DNA of 32,684 nt from Burkholderiales bacterium (GCA_025925475.1 JAICLP010000005.1:1-32684), one strand, 5' to 3'. Shown: positions 1 through 8,611, counted from the first letter of the stretch. Made by a program: numbers and translations. Notes: generated from the letters alone by a model not told the origin.

Positions 1-213
1 AGCGGGCCGGTTCAGACGCTTCCCGGTGCATACGAGCTTCGCGCTTTGCAGGCTCGATATCGGCGGCAGCGGCGGGTGCGTTCCACCTGACGCATCGACG
101 ACCAGCAATTCGATTGGCGAATGCCGCTGCCCGACCACCGACGCAATTGCATCGGCGAGACACGGCCTGCCCATGCTTCGGACGATGACGGTTGCGGTTG
201 GCGCGGCGCTCAC
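1..213 (-). CDS. Family 2-like glycosyltransferase, N-terminal part (cut by window edge)
   Basis: Only the first 71 codons are inside the window; the gene runs off the left edge. The translation opens with a hydrophobic strand and helix (ATVIVRSMGRPCLADAIASV) followed by a second strand, IELLVVDASG, in the place of the VVDDGS-type strand of GT-A fold glycosyltransferases. This is the nucleotide-sugar binding start of family 2 enzymes, which move a sugar from an activated donor to a polysaccharide, lipid or protein acceptor in the cytoplasm. The frame is closed upstream by a TAG at 268-270. I chose the GTG at 213 because it is the only start that keeps the first strand intact; an internal ATG at 174 would delete it. 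No strong ribosome-binding site is visible. The acceptor cannot be judged from this fragment. Confidence 0.6.
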   Translation of the reverse strand, partial: MSAAPTATVIVRSMGRPCLADAIASVVGQRHSPIELLVVDASGGTHPPLPPISSLQSAKLVCTGKRLNRPA

Positions 214-295
214 GTTGTGAAATGCACGCGCATTTCGCCTGATCCGCGAACCGACGGAAGGCCCGTCCTAGGCGTCGCTTCGGTGACTTACGAGG

Positions 296-463
296 CTACG
301 AGTCACCCTTCTTGTCCGACGTCGGCGGGTCCGCGTCGGGAGCAGCCGCCGCCTGCTCGGACTCCGACTTGCGTTGACGCTTCGCTTCCTTCTTCTGCTT
401 CTTTGCAAGGTCGCGCTGGCGTTTTGCGAGCGCGTAGTTGGGCTTCGCCAATTGATGCTCCAT
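296..463 (-). CDS. Small basic, charged protein (55 aa)
   Basis: A 55-codon frame on the minus strand begins with ATG at 463 and ends at TAG 296-298. The product has a short start (MEHQLAKPNYALAKRQRDLA), then a run of Lys, Arg and Gln (KKQKKEAKRQRK) and an Ala, Asp and Pro-rich acidic tail ending KKGDS. I recall similar small proteins (KPNY.x.KRQR.LAKK) in many betaproteobacteria, annotated only as hypothetical; their function is unknown to me. The charged middle probably forms a single long helix. It lies 82 bases upstream of the glycosyltransferase on the same strand, so the two could share a transcript, and it is divergent from the cyclase-ATPase gene. The start lacks an obvious Shine-Dalgarno sequence. 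Confidence 0.6.
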   Translation of the reverse strand: MEHQLAKPNYALAKRQRDLAKKQKKEAKRQRKSESEQAAAAPDADPPTSDKKGDS

Positions 464-605
464 GGATTGAACCCGTTATCGTAGGCCATTTCGCGGCAGC
501 CGGTCCTCGCGTGTGCAAATCGGCCGTCGATTGTCGCGTAACCAGGCCCAAGTCTTTCCGGGCCTCTGCGATTTGCCCGACAATGACGCCGGGGGGCCGC
601 CGCCC

Positions 606-3485
606 ATGCTGAACCCCGCACCGACCCAAACCCTCACCTTCCTTTTCACCGACATCGAGGGCAGCACGGTGTTGTGGGAGCACGCGCCCGAGGCGATGCG
701 CCCACTGCTCGCGTGGCACGACGGCGTCCTGCGCTCGGCCATCGAGTCCTCCGGCGGACACGTCTTCAAGACCACGGGCGACGGCGTTTACGCGGTTTTC
801 GGCACTGCGAAGCATGCAATCGCAGCCTGCCTTCAGGCGCAGCGCGATCTGCAGCAAGCGGCGATCGGCGCCGCAGGCGCGACTGCGCGAGGGCGCGAGC
901 CGCCGATCGCGATCAGGGTCCGCATGGGTTTGCACAGCGGGGCCGCCGAGCTCCGCGACGGGGACTATTTCGGAGCACCGGTGAATCGGGCCGCGCGAAT
1001 CATGTCGGTCGCGAACGGAGAGCAAGTGCTGCTCTCCTCCACGACCGCGGAGTTGCTTCGCGGCGACGTTCCCGATGAGGTCGAGCTCCGCGACATGGGA
1101 GAGCACCGGCTCAAGGGATTGCCCAATCCGGAGCGACTGCTCCAGCTCGTCGCGTCAGGGCTGCGCGCGGATTTTCCGCCATTGGTCTCGCAGGCCGCGC
1201 ACAGCCTTCCCGCCGAACGCGACGCCTTCATCGGGCGAAACGACCCACTCGCCGACCTGGCAAAACGCTTCGGTCGCGATGCGCGGCTCGTGTCGGTCCT
1301 CGGCGTCGGTGGCAGCGGCAAGACACGCCTCGTGATCCGCTTCGGTTGGAGCGCACTCGATGCCTTCCCCGGCGGCATCTGGTTTTGCGATCTCTCCGAG
1401 GCCAGAACGCTCGATGGGATCCTCCATGCCGTCGCGCAAGGTCTCGGTGTCCCGCTCGGCAGCGACGACCCGGTCGCGCGCATTGGCAACGCGATTGCCG
1501 GCCGCCGGCAATGTCTCGTCATCCTCGACAACTTCGAGCAGGTGGCCCGGCTCGCCGAAGAAACGCTCAGCCAATGGCTGAACCGCGCGAGCTTCGCGCG
1601 ATTTCTCGTGACGACGCGCGAAGTGCTCGGTCTGACGGGCGAGGAAATTCTCGCGCTCGGCCCGATGCCACCGCAGGATGCTTCCACCTTGTTCGTGAAG
1701 CGAGCAGAAGCCGCGAAGCCCGGGTTCGCGTTGAGCACGGAGGATCAGGCGGCGATCGGCACGCTCGCGAAGCTGCTGGACGGACTTCCGCTCGCAATCG
1801 AGCTCGCGGCCGCGCGAGTACGCGTGATGCCGCCGCGCACGCTTCTCGCGCGAATGAGCGACCGATTCAGGCTCCTGTCCTCGATCGGCGGCCGTCTCGA
1901 CCGCCAGGCGACGCTGCGCACGGTGTTCGACTGGTCGTGGGACTTGTTGTCGTTGCCCGAGAAGGCCGCGTTGGCGCAGTTTTCGGTGTTCGAAGCGGGT
2001 TTCACGCTCGAAGCAGCGGAGGCCGTTCTCGATCTTGGCGACTCCGATGACGCGCCATGGGCGATCGACATGCTGCAATCGCTCGTGCAGAAATCGCTCG
2101 TCAGGCAGGTGACGGACGATCGCTTCGATCTGCTCGTCAGTGTCCAGGAGTACGCGGCCGAGCACCTGCGCACGGCCAAGCGTTATTCCGGCAGCGGGCC
2201 CGCTGCAGCGCTCGCCGCCGAGATCAGGCACGGTGCGCACTTTGCGTCGATGGAGCAGCGCACAGCGGTCGAGCATCGCAGCGTGGAGCTCGACAATCTT
2301 GTCGCTGCGTGTCGTCGTTCGGCGGCGCGCGGTGATGCGGCGACGGCCGCAAAGACATTGCAGGCCGCGTGGAGCGTACTCGCGCTGCGGGGACCGTTTC
2401 GAATCGGCGTCGAGCTTTCATCGCTGGCTCAGGCCATTCCCGGCCTGGAGCCGGGTACGGCCGCGATCGTGCATGAGATTGCGGGCTCGGCGCTGAGGCT
2501 TCTCGGGAAGGTCACCGACGCGCGTACGGCATTGGACAGATCGCTCGAAGAAGCTCGCGAGGCGGGCGACCACGCCTGCGAGATTCGAGCACTGCTCAAC
2601 CTGGGCGCGCTCGATATTCACGGCGGGGCCGCGCAATCGGCCCGCCGAGTTCTCGAGCTCGCGCTCGCCGCTGCACGCGAGATGTCGGACTTCGGGCTCG
2701 AAAGCGAAGCCAGGAACAAGCTCGGAAACCTGGAAATCTCACTCGGCAAGCCGGATGGCGCCCTGCCGCACTTCGAGGCTGCGCTCGATCTCGCCAGGAA
2801 AGCGTGCGACCGACGACGCGAAGTGGCGGCGCTTGGCAACCTGGGAACGTTGGAAGTCTCCGGAGCAAGCAAGGCACGCTTCCATTGCGAAGCAGCGCTT
2901 GCGATGGCGCGAGCCCAGGCCGACCGGATGATCGAAAGCAACACGCTGTGCAATCTGGGACTGCTGAACTACCTCGACGGAAGGCTCGAGGAGGCAAGGG
3001 AGCACCTCGACATGGGATTGGTCGTCGCGCGAGAGATCGGCAACGTCGAGGCGGAGGGCATCGTGCTGTGCAATCTCGGCATGCTTCATGACGCGCTCGC
3101 GCAACTCGACCAGGCGGAGAGCCATTACGATGCCGCGCTCGCCATCGCGCGCGCATTCGAGCTTCGTCGGCTGGAAGGACAGATCCTGGGCTACGCCGGC
3201 GCGCTCTCGGCGCGTCGCGGCGAGCTCGACGAAGCGCGCAGCCGCCTCGACGCCGGCGAAGCGCTGCTGCGCGCAGTGTCCGATCGAGTAAGCCTCGGCA
3301 TTCTGCTTTGCAATCGATGCGAAGCGGCGGAACTGGCCGGCTCCTCTTCCGATGCGAGCGCCGCGCTTGTCGGGGCGGAGGAGATTGCCGCGGAGGTCGC
3401 GGCGGGAGCCGACTCCGAGTTGGGGTTCGCGCTGGCGCGTCTCCGAGGCAAGGCGCGAATCAGCCCCGAACCGACCCGCATATAG
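606..3485 (+). CDS. Class III adenylate cyclase / NB-ARC ATPase / TPR protein
   Basis: This 959-residue protein joins three modules. Residues about 8-180 are a class III nucleotide cyclase domain: metal-binding Asp16 in FLFTDIEGST, second metal Asp59 in KTTGDGVYAVF, purine-selecting Lys55 and Asp120 (GDYFG), and transition-state Asn127 and Arg131 in VNRAARI. All the usual catalytic residues are present, so ATP-to-cAMP activity is plausible. Residues about 210-480 form a STAND-type ATPase with Walker A GVGGSGKT (233-240), Walker B CLVILDNFEQV (303-313) and a GLPLAIELAAARV motif. Residues about 600-930 are tetratricopeptide-like repeats (NLGxL...A...), a protein-binding surface. Family knowledge suggests that ligand binding to the repeats switches the ATPase and then the cyclase; the ligand is unknown. 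The ATG at 606 is preferred to an in-frame start at 513, because the extra N-terminus matches no domain. No partner gene is adjacent. Confidence 0.85.
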   Translation: MLNPAPTQTLTFLFTDIEGSTVLWEHAPEAMRPLLAWHDGVLRSAIESSGGHVFKTTGDGVYAVFGTAKHAIAACLQAQRDLQQAAIGAAGATARGREPPIAIRVRMGLHSGAAELRDGDYFGAPVNRAARIMSVANGEQVLLSSTTAELLRGDVPDEVELRDMGEHRLKGLPNPERLLQLVASGLRADFPPLVSQAAHSLPAERDAFIGRNDPLADLAKRFGRDARLVSVLGVGGSGKTRLVIRFGWSALDAFPGGIWFCDLSEARTLDGILHAVAQGLGVPLGSDDPVARIGNAIAGRRQCLVILDNFEQVARLAEETLSQWLNRASFARFLVTTREVLGLTGEEILALGPMPPQDASTLFVKRAEAAKPGFALSTEDQAAIGTLAKLLDGLPLAIELAAARVRVMPPRTLLARMSDRFRLLSSIGGRLDRQATLRTVFDWSWDLLSLPEKAALAQFSVFEAGFTLEAAEAVLDLGDSDDAPWAIDMLQSLVQKSLVRQVTDDRFDLLVSVQEYAAEHLRTAKRYSGSGPAAALAAEIRHGAHFASMEQRTAVEHRSVELDNLVAACRRSAARGDAATAAKTLQAAWSVLALRGPFRIGVELSSLAQAIPGLEPGTAAIVHEIAGSALRLLGKVTDARTALDRSLEEAREAGDHACEIRALLNLGALDIHGGAAQSARRVLELALAAAREMSDFGLESEARNKLGNLEISLGKPDGALPHFEAALDLARKACDRRREVAALGNLGTLEVSGASKARFHCEAALAMARAQADRMIESNTLCNLGLLNYLDGRLEEAREHLDMGLVVAREIGNVEAEGIVLCNLGMLHDALAQLDQAESHYDAALAIARAFELRRLEGQILGYAGALSARRGELDEARSRLDAGEALLRAVSDRVSLGILLCNRCEAAELAGSSSDASAALVGAEEIAAEVAAGADSELGFALARLRGKARISPEPTRI

Positions 3486-3554
3486 GAGTTTGGCCGACAG
3501 AGCGAGGGCACGCGTCGCTACTAACGTTCTGCATCTCGCGTGAGGAGGGGTCTC

Positions 3555-3881
3555 ATGTTCTGGAATAGAACGACGACGCGCAGTACCCGGGAACTCGCAA
3601 GCGATTTCAATCAGCTTGTAGAGGAAGGCAGGATGCTTCTGGGCGAATTGAGGGCAAATGCTCGAGAACAAGCCGGCGTGCGGACGGTCGTGGACGACAT
3701 AAGCGAAAAGCTCGCCGACTTCCAGTCGTCGGCCACGAGCGCTGCCCGACGGGGCGCCAGGCAGGGCGCTGACTATGCGCGTCAGGCCGACCGTTATCTG
3801 CGCGACAATCCCTGGCCTGCGGTGGCCGGTGGCATCATCGTGGCGGCGCTTGCTTCTCTTTGGCTGGCGCAACGTCGCTGA
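3555..3881 (+). CDS. DUF883 family (ElaB/YqjD-like) membrane-tail protein
   Basis: The 108-residue product has a charged helical N-terminal part with the typical LVEEGRMLLGELRANA start, a middle stretch with repeated Ala and Arg, and a C-terminal single membrane segment PWPAVAGGIIVAALASLWLA followed by QRR. This is the architecture of DUF883 proteins. Escherichia coli relatives ElaB, YqjD and YgaM are C-tail-anchored inner-membrane proteins made in stationary phase, and YqjD binds ribosomes. The ATG at 3555 has a strong AGGAGGGG ribosome-binding site 5-12 bases upstream; a GTG at 3540 would place that site inside the gene. It heads a short run of small membrane proteins on the same strand (a 24-residue peptide and a second DUF883 protein), probably cotranscribed and stress-related. 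Confidence 0.85.
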   Translation: MFWNRTTTRSTRELASDFNQLVEEGRMLLGELRANAREQAGVRTVVDDISEKLADFQSSATSAARRGARQGADYARQADRYLRDNPWPAVAGGIIVAALASLWLAQRR

Positions 3882-3977
3882 CATGCGCCGGGAAGAGCCG
3901 GCTCGCATATCGCGCTCGGCTTCGCGCAGAGCATTACCAATTCGACAGGCTCACGACAACGATCAAAAGGGGGCGGT

Positions 3978-4052
3978 GTGAATAGAATCATCTATATCGT
4001 AGGACTCGTCGTCATCGTCATCGCTATCCTGTCGTTCTTCGGTTTACGTTAG
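3978..4052 (+). CDS. Small single-pass membrane peptide (24 aa)
   Basis: This frame of 24 codons starts at GTG 3978 and ends at TAG 4050-4052. It has a purine-rich AAAAGGGGG ribosome-binding site just upstream. After a short polar start (MNRIIYIVG) nearly the whole peptide is hydrophobic (LVVIVIAILSFFG), and it ends in LR, so it should be one inner-membrane helix. I recall near-identical peptides in many proteobacteria, usually next to DUF883 or other stress genes, without assigned function. It sits between two DUF883 genes on the same strand, 96 bases after the first and 53 bases before the second. The good ribosome-binding site, strongly membrane-like composition and conserved context make it a real gene although it is shorter than most gene-finders accept. 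Confidence 0.7.
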   Translation: MNRIIYIVGLVVIVIAILSFFGLR

Positions 4053-4105
4053 GCCGCGGCGCTCGCAGGCCTCGCCCGAGCGCCTGATCTGGATGGAGAG
4101 GAATC

Positions 4106-4420
4106 ATGGCAGAAAACCCTGGCAGTTCTCCGGTAGATGCAATGGCAGAACAAGCACGGACAGCCACCGATCGCATTGCGTCGAAAGCCACCGATGCGAT
4201 CACGGCGGTGAAGACTTCGGTCCACGACACCGTCAACAGCGCTGCGGATCGCGCTAACACCGCTACGCAGTGGACTTCCGAACGAATCGACGCAGTCAGG
4301 CGAGCGCCAGCTGACGCCTTGGAAACAGGGGCCGAGTACATTAGAGCCAACCCGTATACCGCGGTGGCCATTGCCCTTGGAGTCGGATACGTCATTGGCC
4401 GCGTCGGTCGATACGTTTAG
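4106..4420 (+). CDS. Second DUF883 family (ElaB/YqjD-like) protein
   Basis: A 104-residue protein of the same build as the gene at 3555-3881. A long amphipathic helical part rich in Ala, Thr, Asp and Arg (ATDRIASKATDAITAVKTSV) comes first, then the family's C-terminal signature of ANPYTAVAIALGVGYVIGR, one membrane helix with a Gly-x-Gly-x-x-x-Gly pattern. The ATG at 4106 follows GGAGAGGAA at a normal spacing. The cytosolic part is more alanine-rich than that of its neighbour and resembles LEA-like or apolipoprotein-like coiled segments. As with other DUF883 proteins it is expected at the inner membrane in stationary phase or under stress; that role is inferred from the family. It ends 80 bases before the convergent Gfo/Idh/MocA gene. 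Confidence 0.85.
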   Translation: MAENPGSSPVDAMAEQARTATDRIASKATDAITAVKTSVHDTVNSAADRANTATQWTSERIDAVRRAPADALETGAEYIRANPYTAVAIALGVGYVIGRVGRYV

Positions 4421-4500
4421 AACATTCGGGCTGCGGCTCATGTGCGGGACACGTGCGGTCGTGTGCCGCGCTGTCGCCCGGTCGACACTGTCCGATTGAG

Positions 4501-5523
4501 TCAGCTGCGGATCTCCACCGGTGCCCCTCGCCTGGCGCTGGCGGCGAGCGCATCGAGCACCAGTGCGATGTCGACGGACTCTTCCGGCGTCGCACCCGTC
4601 CAGGCCGCCGGCCCGTCGTTCAGCAGGTCACAAAACGATTCCGCCTCGGCGAGAAAGCCGTTCATCGCCGACGTCTCGATGACCTCTCGGCGCGCATCCC
4701 AACCAGGCCCGTATCGCACTTCGATGATCGGGGGAAACAGCGGACCGGTGTCGTTGTAGTAGGAGGTGGTGAGAGAACCTTGGTCGCCGGCGATGAAGGC
4801 GTGTCGATGCCGCGCGGTCGTGAAGCTGCAGGAGATTTGCGCCATCGTGCCGTCGGCGAACTCGAGCGTACCGAGTGTCGTGAGATCGACTCCCGAACTG
4901 GACCATCTTGACATCGCGTGGACGCGCGTGGGCAGTGTCCCTGTCACCAGTCGCACGAAGCTGACGGGATAGGATCCGGCGTCCATGATCGCGCCGCCTG
5001 CGAGCTCCGGCTTCATGCGGATGTTCTCCATATCCGCAAGAAGAAAGCCGAACGACGCCTGGATCAGCCGTACCTTGCCGAGTGTCTGCGCCGTCAGGAT
5101 TTCGCGAAGCTTGCGGGTCTGCGGCTGCGCCCGATACGGATAGCCTTCGACGACCGCGACATCGTGCGCCTTTGCAGCCGCGAAGATGTTGCGCGCTTCC
5201 TCCGCGTTCGCGGCGAGCGGCTTCTCGCACAAGACATGCTTGCCCGCTTCGGCAGCCAGGATCGCCCACTGCGCGTGCAGATTGTTGGGCAGAGGGATGT
5301 AGACCGCGTCGACTTGCGCGTCCGCCAGGAGCGCCTCGTATGAAGAATGGATACGAGGCACACCCAGCGATTGCGCGAACGCTTCCGCTCGCGCATGGTC
5401 CCGGCTCGCGACCGCTTCCACCGCCATCTTCGCCGAGGATCGTACGGCGTCGACAAAGAGACGCGCGATTTTCGCGGCGCCAAGGATTCCCAGGCGCACG
5501 CGTCCATGAGCCACTCGCTTCAT
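4501..5523 (-). CDS. Gfo/Idh/MocA family NAD(P)-dependent oxidoreductase
   Basis: The 340-residue protein begins with a Rossmann fold, RVRLGILGAAKIARLF, and contains the family's CEKPLAAN motif, whose Lys takes part in catalysis. The second half is the alpha/beta substrate domain (GGAIMDAGSYPVSFVRLVTG and following). Members oxidise or reduce sugars, inositols and sugar acids with NAD(P). It begins 19 bases after the stop of dctP on the same strand, so it should be cotranscribed with the TRAP transporter and act on the imported compound; the substrate itself cannot be read from the sequence. I chose the ATG at 5523 (MKRVAHGRVRLG), which leaves the usual short lead before the first strand. An in-frame ATG at 5577 would overlap dctP and add a basic tail foreign to the family. 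Confidence 0.85.
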   Translation of the reverse strand: MKRVAHGRVRLGILGAAKIARLFVDAVRSSAKMAVEAVASRDHARAEAFAQSLGVPRIHSSYEALLADAQVDAVYIPLPNNLHAQWAILAAEAGKHVLCEKPLAANAEEARNIFAAAKAHDVAVVEGYPYRAQPQTRKLREILTAQTLGKVRLIQASFGFLLADMENIRMKPELAGGAIMDAGSYPVSFVRLVTGTLPTRVHAMSRWSSSGVDLTTLGTLEFADGTMAQISCSFTTARHRHAFIAGDQGSLTTSYYNDTGPLFPPIIEVRYGPGWDARREVIETSAMNGFLAEAESFCDLLNDGPAAWTGATPEESVDIALVLDALAASARRGAPVEIRS

Positions 5524-5542
5524 GCTCGCGACGCAGTTCGCT

Positions 5543-6574
5543 TTACTTCTTCGCCTCTGCTTCCTTGACTGCGCCAAGCGCGTCGTCGATCCATTTGGCG
5601 TCGATGTTCGTTTTCAGCCAGTCTATGACCGGCTTTTGAGCAGCCGACCTGAATTCGGCGAACTCCGCCGCCGTCGGCGTGTAGACCGTAACGCCCTTGT
5701 CCTTCAGCGTCTGGACTCCCTCGGCGGTGAACTTGCGGTTCACGCGGCGCTCTGCCGTGCATGCGTCCCTGGCGGCATCCTGCACCACCTTCTGAAGATC
5801 CGACGGCAGGCTCTTCCAGAACTTGTCGCTGACGATGAACCAGTCTATCCCGTAGTTGTGGCCATCGAGCGTGACGTGCTTCTGCACCTCGTAGAACTTG
5901 GCAAAGATCATCGTCGGGATCGGATTCTCCTCGCCATCGACGACACCCGTCTGTAGCGCGGTATAGGTTTCCGGAAAGGCGATCGGTGTCGGCTGAGCGC
6001 CCAGTGCCTTCATCTCGGTGACGTAGAGCGGTGTCTCCTGCACCCGGATCTTCAGACCGGCCAAGTCCTTCGGCGAGTGAATGGCCTTCTTGCCAGTCGA
6101 GAAATCCCGGAAACCGACCTCGCCGAAGCAGAGGTTGTGCATGCCCGTCTTCGCCTGAAAGTCAGCGGAGAGCTTCTGCCCAAATGGCCCATCCATGACG
6201 CGGTCCGCGACAGCGTCGGAAGGAAACAGATAGGGGATGTCGGTCACCATCGCGGGCGGGTAGAAGTTCGCCATGACGCCGGAGGCGAGCCCGGCCTGGA
6301 TGAACCCGTTCTTGATGCCCTCGACGTAGTCGCGCTCACCACCCAAGGCACCGGCGCCGAAGATCTGCACGTCGATGCGCCCGTTGCTCTTCGCCTTGAC
6401 TTCCTTGGCGAACGTATCGGCCATGACGGCTTTGCGGGAGACGGACATATCCACCGAGTCCGCGTGCGCGAGCTTCAGGACGTACTTCTGGTCAGCGGCA
6501 TGACTGACGCTGGCGACGGAGAAGGCGATCGTCGATAGCATGATCGCGGGAACGAGATTCACTGGCCGCTTCAT
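5543..6574 (-). CDS. dctP: TRAP transporter substrate-binding protein DctP
   Basis: A 343-residue periplasmic solute receptor. It has a Sec signal peptide ending SVSHA-ADQ near residue 26. It then shows family marks: YVLKLAHADSVDMSVSRKA at the start, GLKIRVQETPLYV, where the Arg usually pairs with the ligand carboxylate, AQPTPIAFPETYTALQTG, and GVVDGEENPIP. These point to an acidic organic solute such as a sugar acid or dicarboxylate; the exact ligand is not evident. The ATG at 6574 has a GGAGG ribosome-binding site eight bases upstream. The open frame continues far upstream inside the permease gene, but this is read-through of a GC-rich frame. It lies 56 bases after the fused permease and 19 bases before the dehydrogenase gene. 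The order Q-M-P differs from the common P-Q-M. Confidence 0.92.
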   Translation of the reverse strand: MKRPVNLVPAIMLSTIAFSVASVSHAADQKYVLKLAHADSVDMSVSRKAVMADTFAKEVKAKSNGRIDVQIFGAGALGGERDYVEGIKNGFIQAGLASGVMANFYPPAMVTDIPYLFPSDAVADRVMDGPFGQKLSADFQAKTGMHNLCFGEVGFRDFSTGKKAIHSPKDLAGLKIRVQETPLYVTEMKALGAQPTPIAFPETYTALQTGVVDGEENPIPTMIFAKFYEVQKHVTLDGHNYGIDWFIVSDKFWKSLPSDLQKVVQDAARDACTAERRVNRKFTAEGVQTLKDKGVTVYTPTAAEFAEFRSAAQKPVIDWLKTNIDAKWIDDALGAVKEAEAKK

Positions 6575-6630
6575 TGCATGTCCTCCAAAAGGTTTGCGGG
6601 TCTGGGTTTGCAACAACGGAAGGCTCGAGG

Positions 6631-8538
6631 TCACTTGAGATTCAACGCGTGTGGGAGCACCAGGCTGATCGCCGGGAACAGTGCAATGACAATGAGGCCG
6701 ATCACGAGCACCGCCAGATAAGGCACGAAGCGCGGCGTCACCCTTTCGACCGCCGTATCCATGACGGCACACGTCACGAAGTAGCAGATCCCGAACGGCG
6801 GTATGAACGTGCCGATGCCCATGGCAATGATCATCACGATGCCGAAGTGCATCGGATCGATGCCGTACCGAGTGGTCATCTGCAGCAGCATCGGGCCGAA
6901 GATCAGGAGCGAAGGCAGGCCCTCGAGAATCGAGCCCATGACCACCATCAGGACGATGGCGAAGGTCATGAAGGCGACGCTCGATCCCCCAAGCGCGTCG
7001 AGAAAGCCGGAGACCACGCTCTGCAAGCCGCTGATCGCAAGCGTCCACGAGAAAGCGCTGCCCGCACTGACCATGAAGAGCACCATCCCGGACATCGCCG
7101 CCGAGTCGGCCATCGTGGAGAAAAAGCTGCGAAAGGTCATGCCGCGGTACAGGAGGACGGACACGGCAATGGCATAGACGACGGCCAGCGACGACACCTC
7201 GGTGGTCGTCGCAATGCCACCTACGATCCCGACAATCAGGATGATGGGAACGAGCAGCGCCGGGAACGCGCGGTAGGTAATGCTCATGCGCTCGCGCCAA
7301 CTCGTTTTCGCGCAGCGGGGCCAGTTCCGCTTGCGCGCGCGATGGAAGACGATGGCCATCAGGCATAGGCCGAGCAGCGCAGCGGGCAAAACGCCGGCAA
7401 CGAAGAAAGCGGCGACCGAAAGCGTCGTGATCGAAGCGAGCACCATCATCACGAGGCTGGGCGGAATCGTCTCGCCCATGATCCCCGCCGCAGACAGCAC
7501 TGCCGCGCTCTCGGCCTCGTCGTAGCCTTGCGCCTTCAACATGCCCTTCAGCGTCGTTCCCACCGCCGCGACGTCGGCGATCTTCGAGCCTGAGATGCCG
7601 GAGAAGATGTACATCGCGACGACGAGCGCCTGAAGCAATCCACCCTGCAACCGTCCGACGGTAGCCGTGACCCAATCGGCCAGGGGCTTGGTCAACCCGC
7701 CGTCAGTCATGATCTTCCCGGCGAGGATGAAGAACGGCACCGCGAGCAGGATGAAACTGCTGATGCCATTGGTAAGCGCGAACGAGACGGCCATGGGGTC
7801 CGCCGCCGCAGACGAGTAGATGTACACGTAGGCGGTGACCGAGAGCACGTAGGCGATCGGTACGCCGGCGAACACGAGGACCAGCAGCAGCAGCAGCGCG
7901 AACGCTATTCCGCCCGGGCCATCCCATGGGCCGGTGAAGTACTGCAAAAGGAACCAGACAACGGCCAGTGCCAGGACGGCTGCTCCCGCGACCACGTTGT
8001 GTCGACCCCGGTATCGCGCGAGCTTGGTCACGGCAAAGAGCACGGTCAGGACCATGCCGATGATGAACGGCAACAACGTCCACGACTTCGACAGCTGGAG
8101 GATCGTCGTCAGGTTGTTGCGGGACTTGATCCACATCGGCACGGCATAAGCCACACCGATCAACGCCACGACCAGAACGAAGTAGTGCCGGGCACACTCG
8201 GCGTATTCCCTCTGGCGGTTCGGCAGCCGCTCGATCGCGAAGCGGACGACCATGTGCATGCCGCGGTGATAAGCGACGGCACCTCCGATGAACGCGAGAC
8301 TCGTAAGTGCGTATTCGGCAACCTCGTTCGCCCACACCAGCGAGTTGGTGAATATCGCCCGCATGGCGGTGTTGCCGAAGAGGAGCACGAGCTCGACGAA
8401 GAGAATTCCTCCGAGCACTGCGTCGAAGGTGTGCTCGAGCCACGACGAGAAGCGTACGTCGTCGGTACTGCGTGCCGCGCTGCCCGCAGGCTCGACCTCG
8501 GACAGCGGCGTATGCAAGGGTCCCGAAAGTGTTTGCAC
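6631..8538 (-). CDS. Fused TRAP transporter permease DctQM
   Basis: One reading frame encodes both membrane subunits of a TRAP transporter. About the first 190 residues are the four-helix DctQ part (FDAVLGGILFVELVLLFGNT, then SLVWANEVAEYALTSLAFIG). The rest is the DctM part with its many helices and landmark motifs PFFILAGKIMTDGGL, FSGISGSKIADVAAVGT and GETIPPSLVMMV, ending PHALNLK. Such fusions are known in the family. It imports the solute caught by DctP using an ion gradient. The frame stays open to a GTG at 8613, but that codon lies in the predicted -10 box of this gene's promoter, so a start further in is more likely; the GTG at 8538 is my choice and a TTG at 8517 is possible. None has a strong ribosome-binding site. 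Confidence 0.88.
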   Translation of the reverse strand: MQTLSGPLHTPLSEVEPAGSAARSTDDVRFSSWLEHTFDAVLGGILFVELVLLFGNTAMRAIFTNSLVWANEVAEYALTSLAFIGGAVAYHRGMHMVVRFAIERLPNRQREYAECARHYFVLVVALIGVAYAVPMWIKSRNNLTTILQLSKSWTLLPFIIGMVLTVLFAVTKLARYRGRHNVVAGAAVLALAVVWFLLQYFTGPWDGPGGIAFALLLLLVLVFAGVPIAYVLSVTAYVYIYSSAAADPMAVSFALTNGISSFILLAVPFFILAGKIMTDGGLTKPLADWVTATVGRLQGGLLQALVVAMYIFSGISGSKIADVAAVGTTLKGMLKAQGYDEAESAAVLSAAGIMGETIPPSLVMMVLASITTLSVAAFFVAGVLPAALLGLCLMAIVFHRARKRNWPRCAKTSWRERMSITYRAFPALLVPIILIVGIVGGIATTTEVSSLAVVYAIAVSVLLYRGMTFRSFFSTMADSAAMSGMVLFMVSAGSAFSWTLAISGLQSVVSGFLDALGGSSVAFMTFAIVLMVVMGSILEGLPSLLIFGPMLLQMTTRYGIDPMHFGIVMIIAMGIGTFIPPFGICYFVTCAVMDTAVERVTPRFVPYLAVLVIGLIVIALFPAISLVLPHALNLK

Positions 8539-8611
8539 GATCAGCGCTGCGCTCTCGTACCGCCGGCGCTCATGTTCGGGTTCTTCGGCTTCGGGTCGAG
8601 TGTGTGCCCGC

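Noticed and set aside
6575-7675. Upstream extension of the dctP frame
   Set aside because: It overlaps the DctQM permease in another phase, and dctP has a clear signal peptide and ribosome-binding site at 6574.
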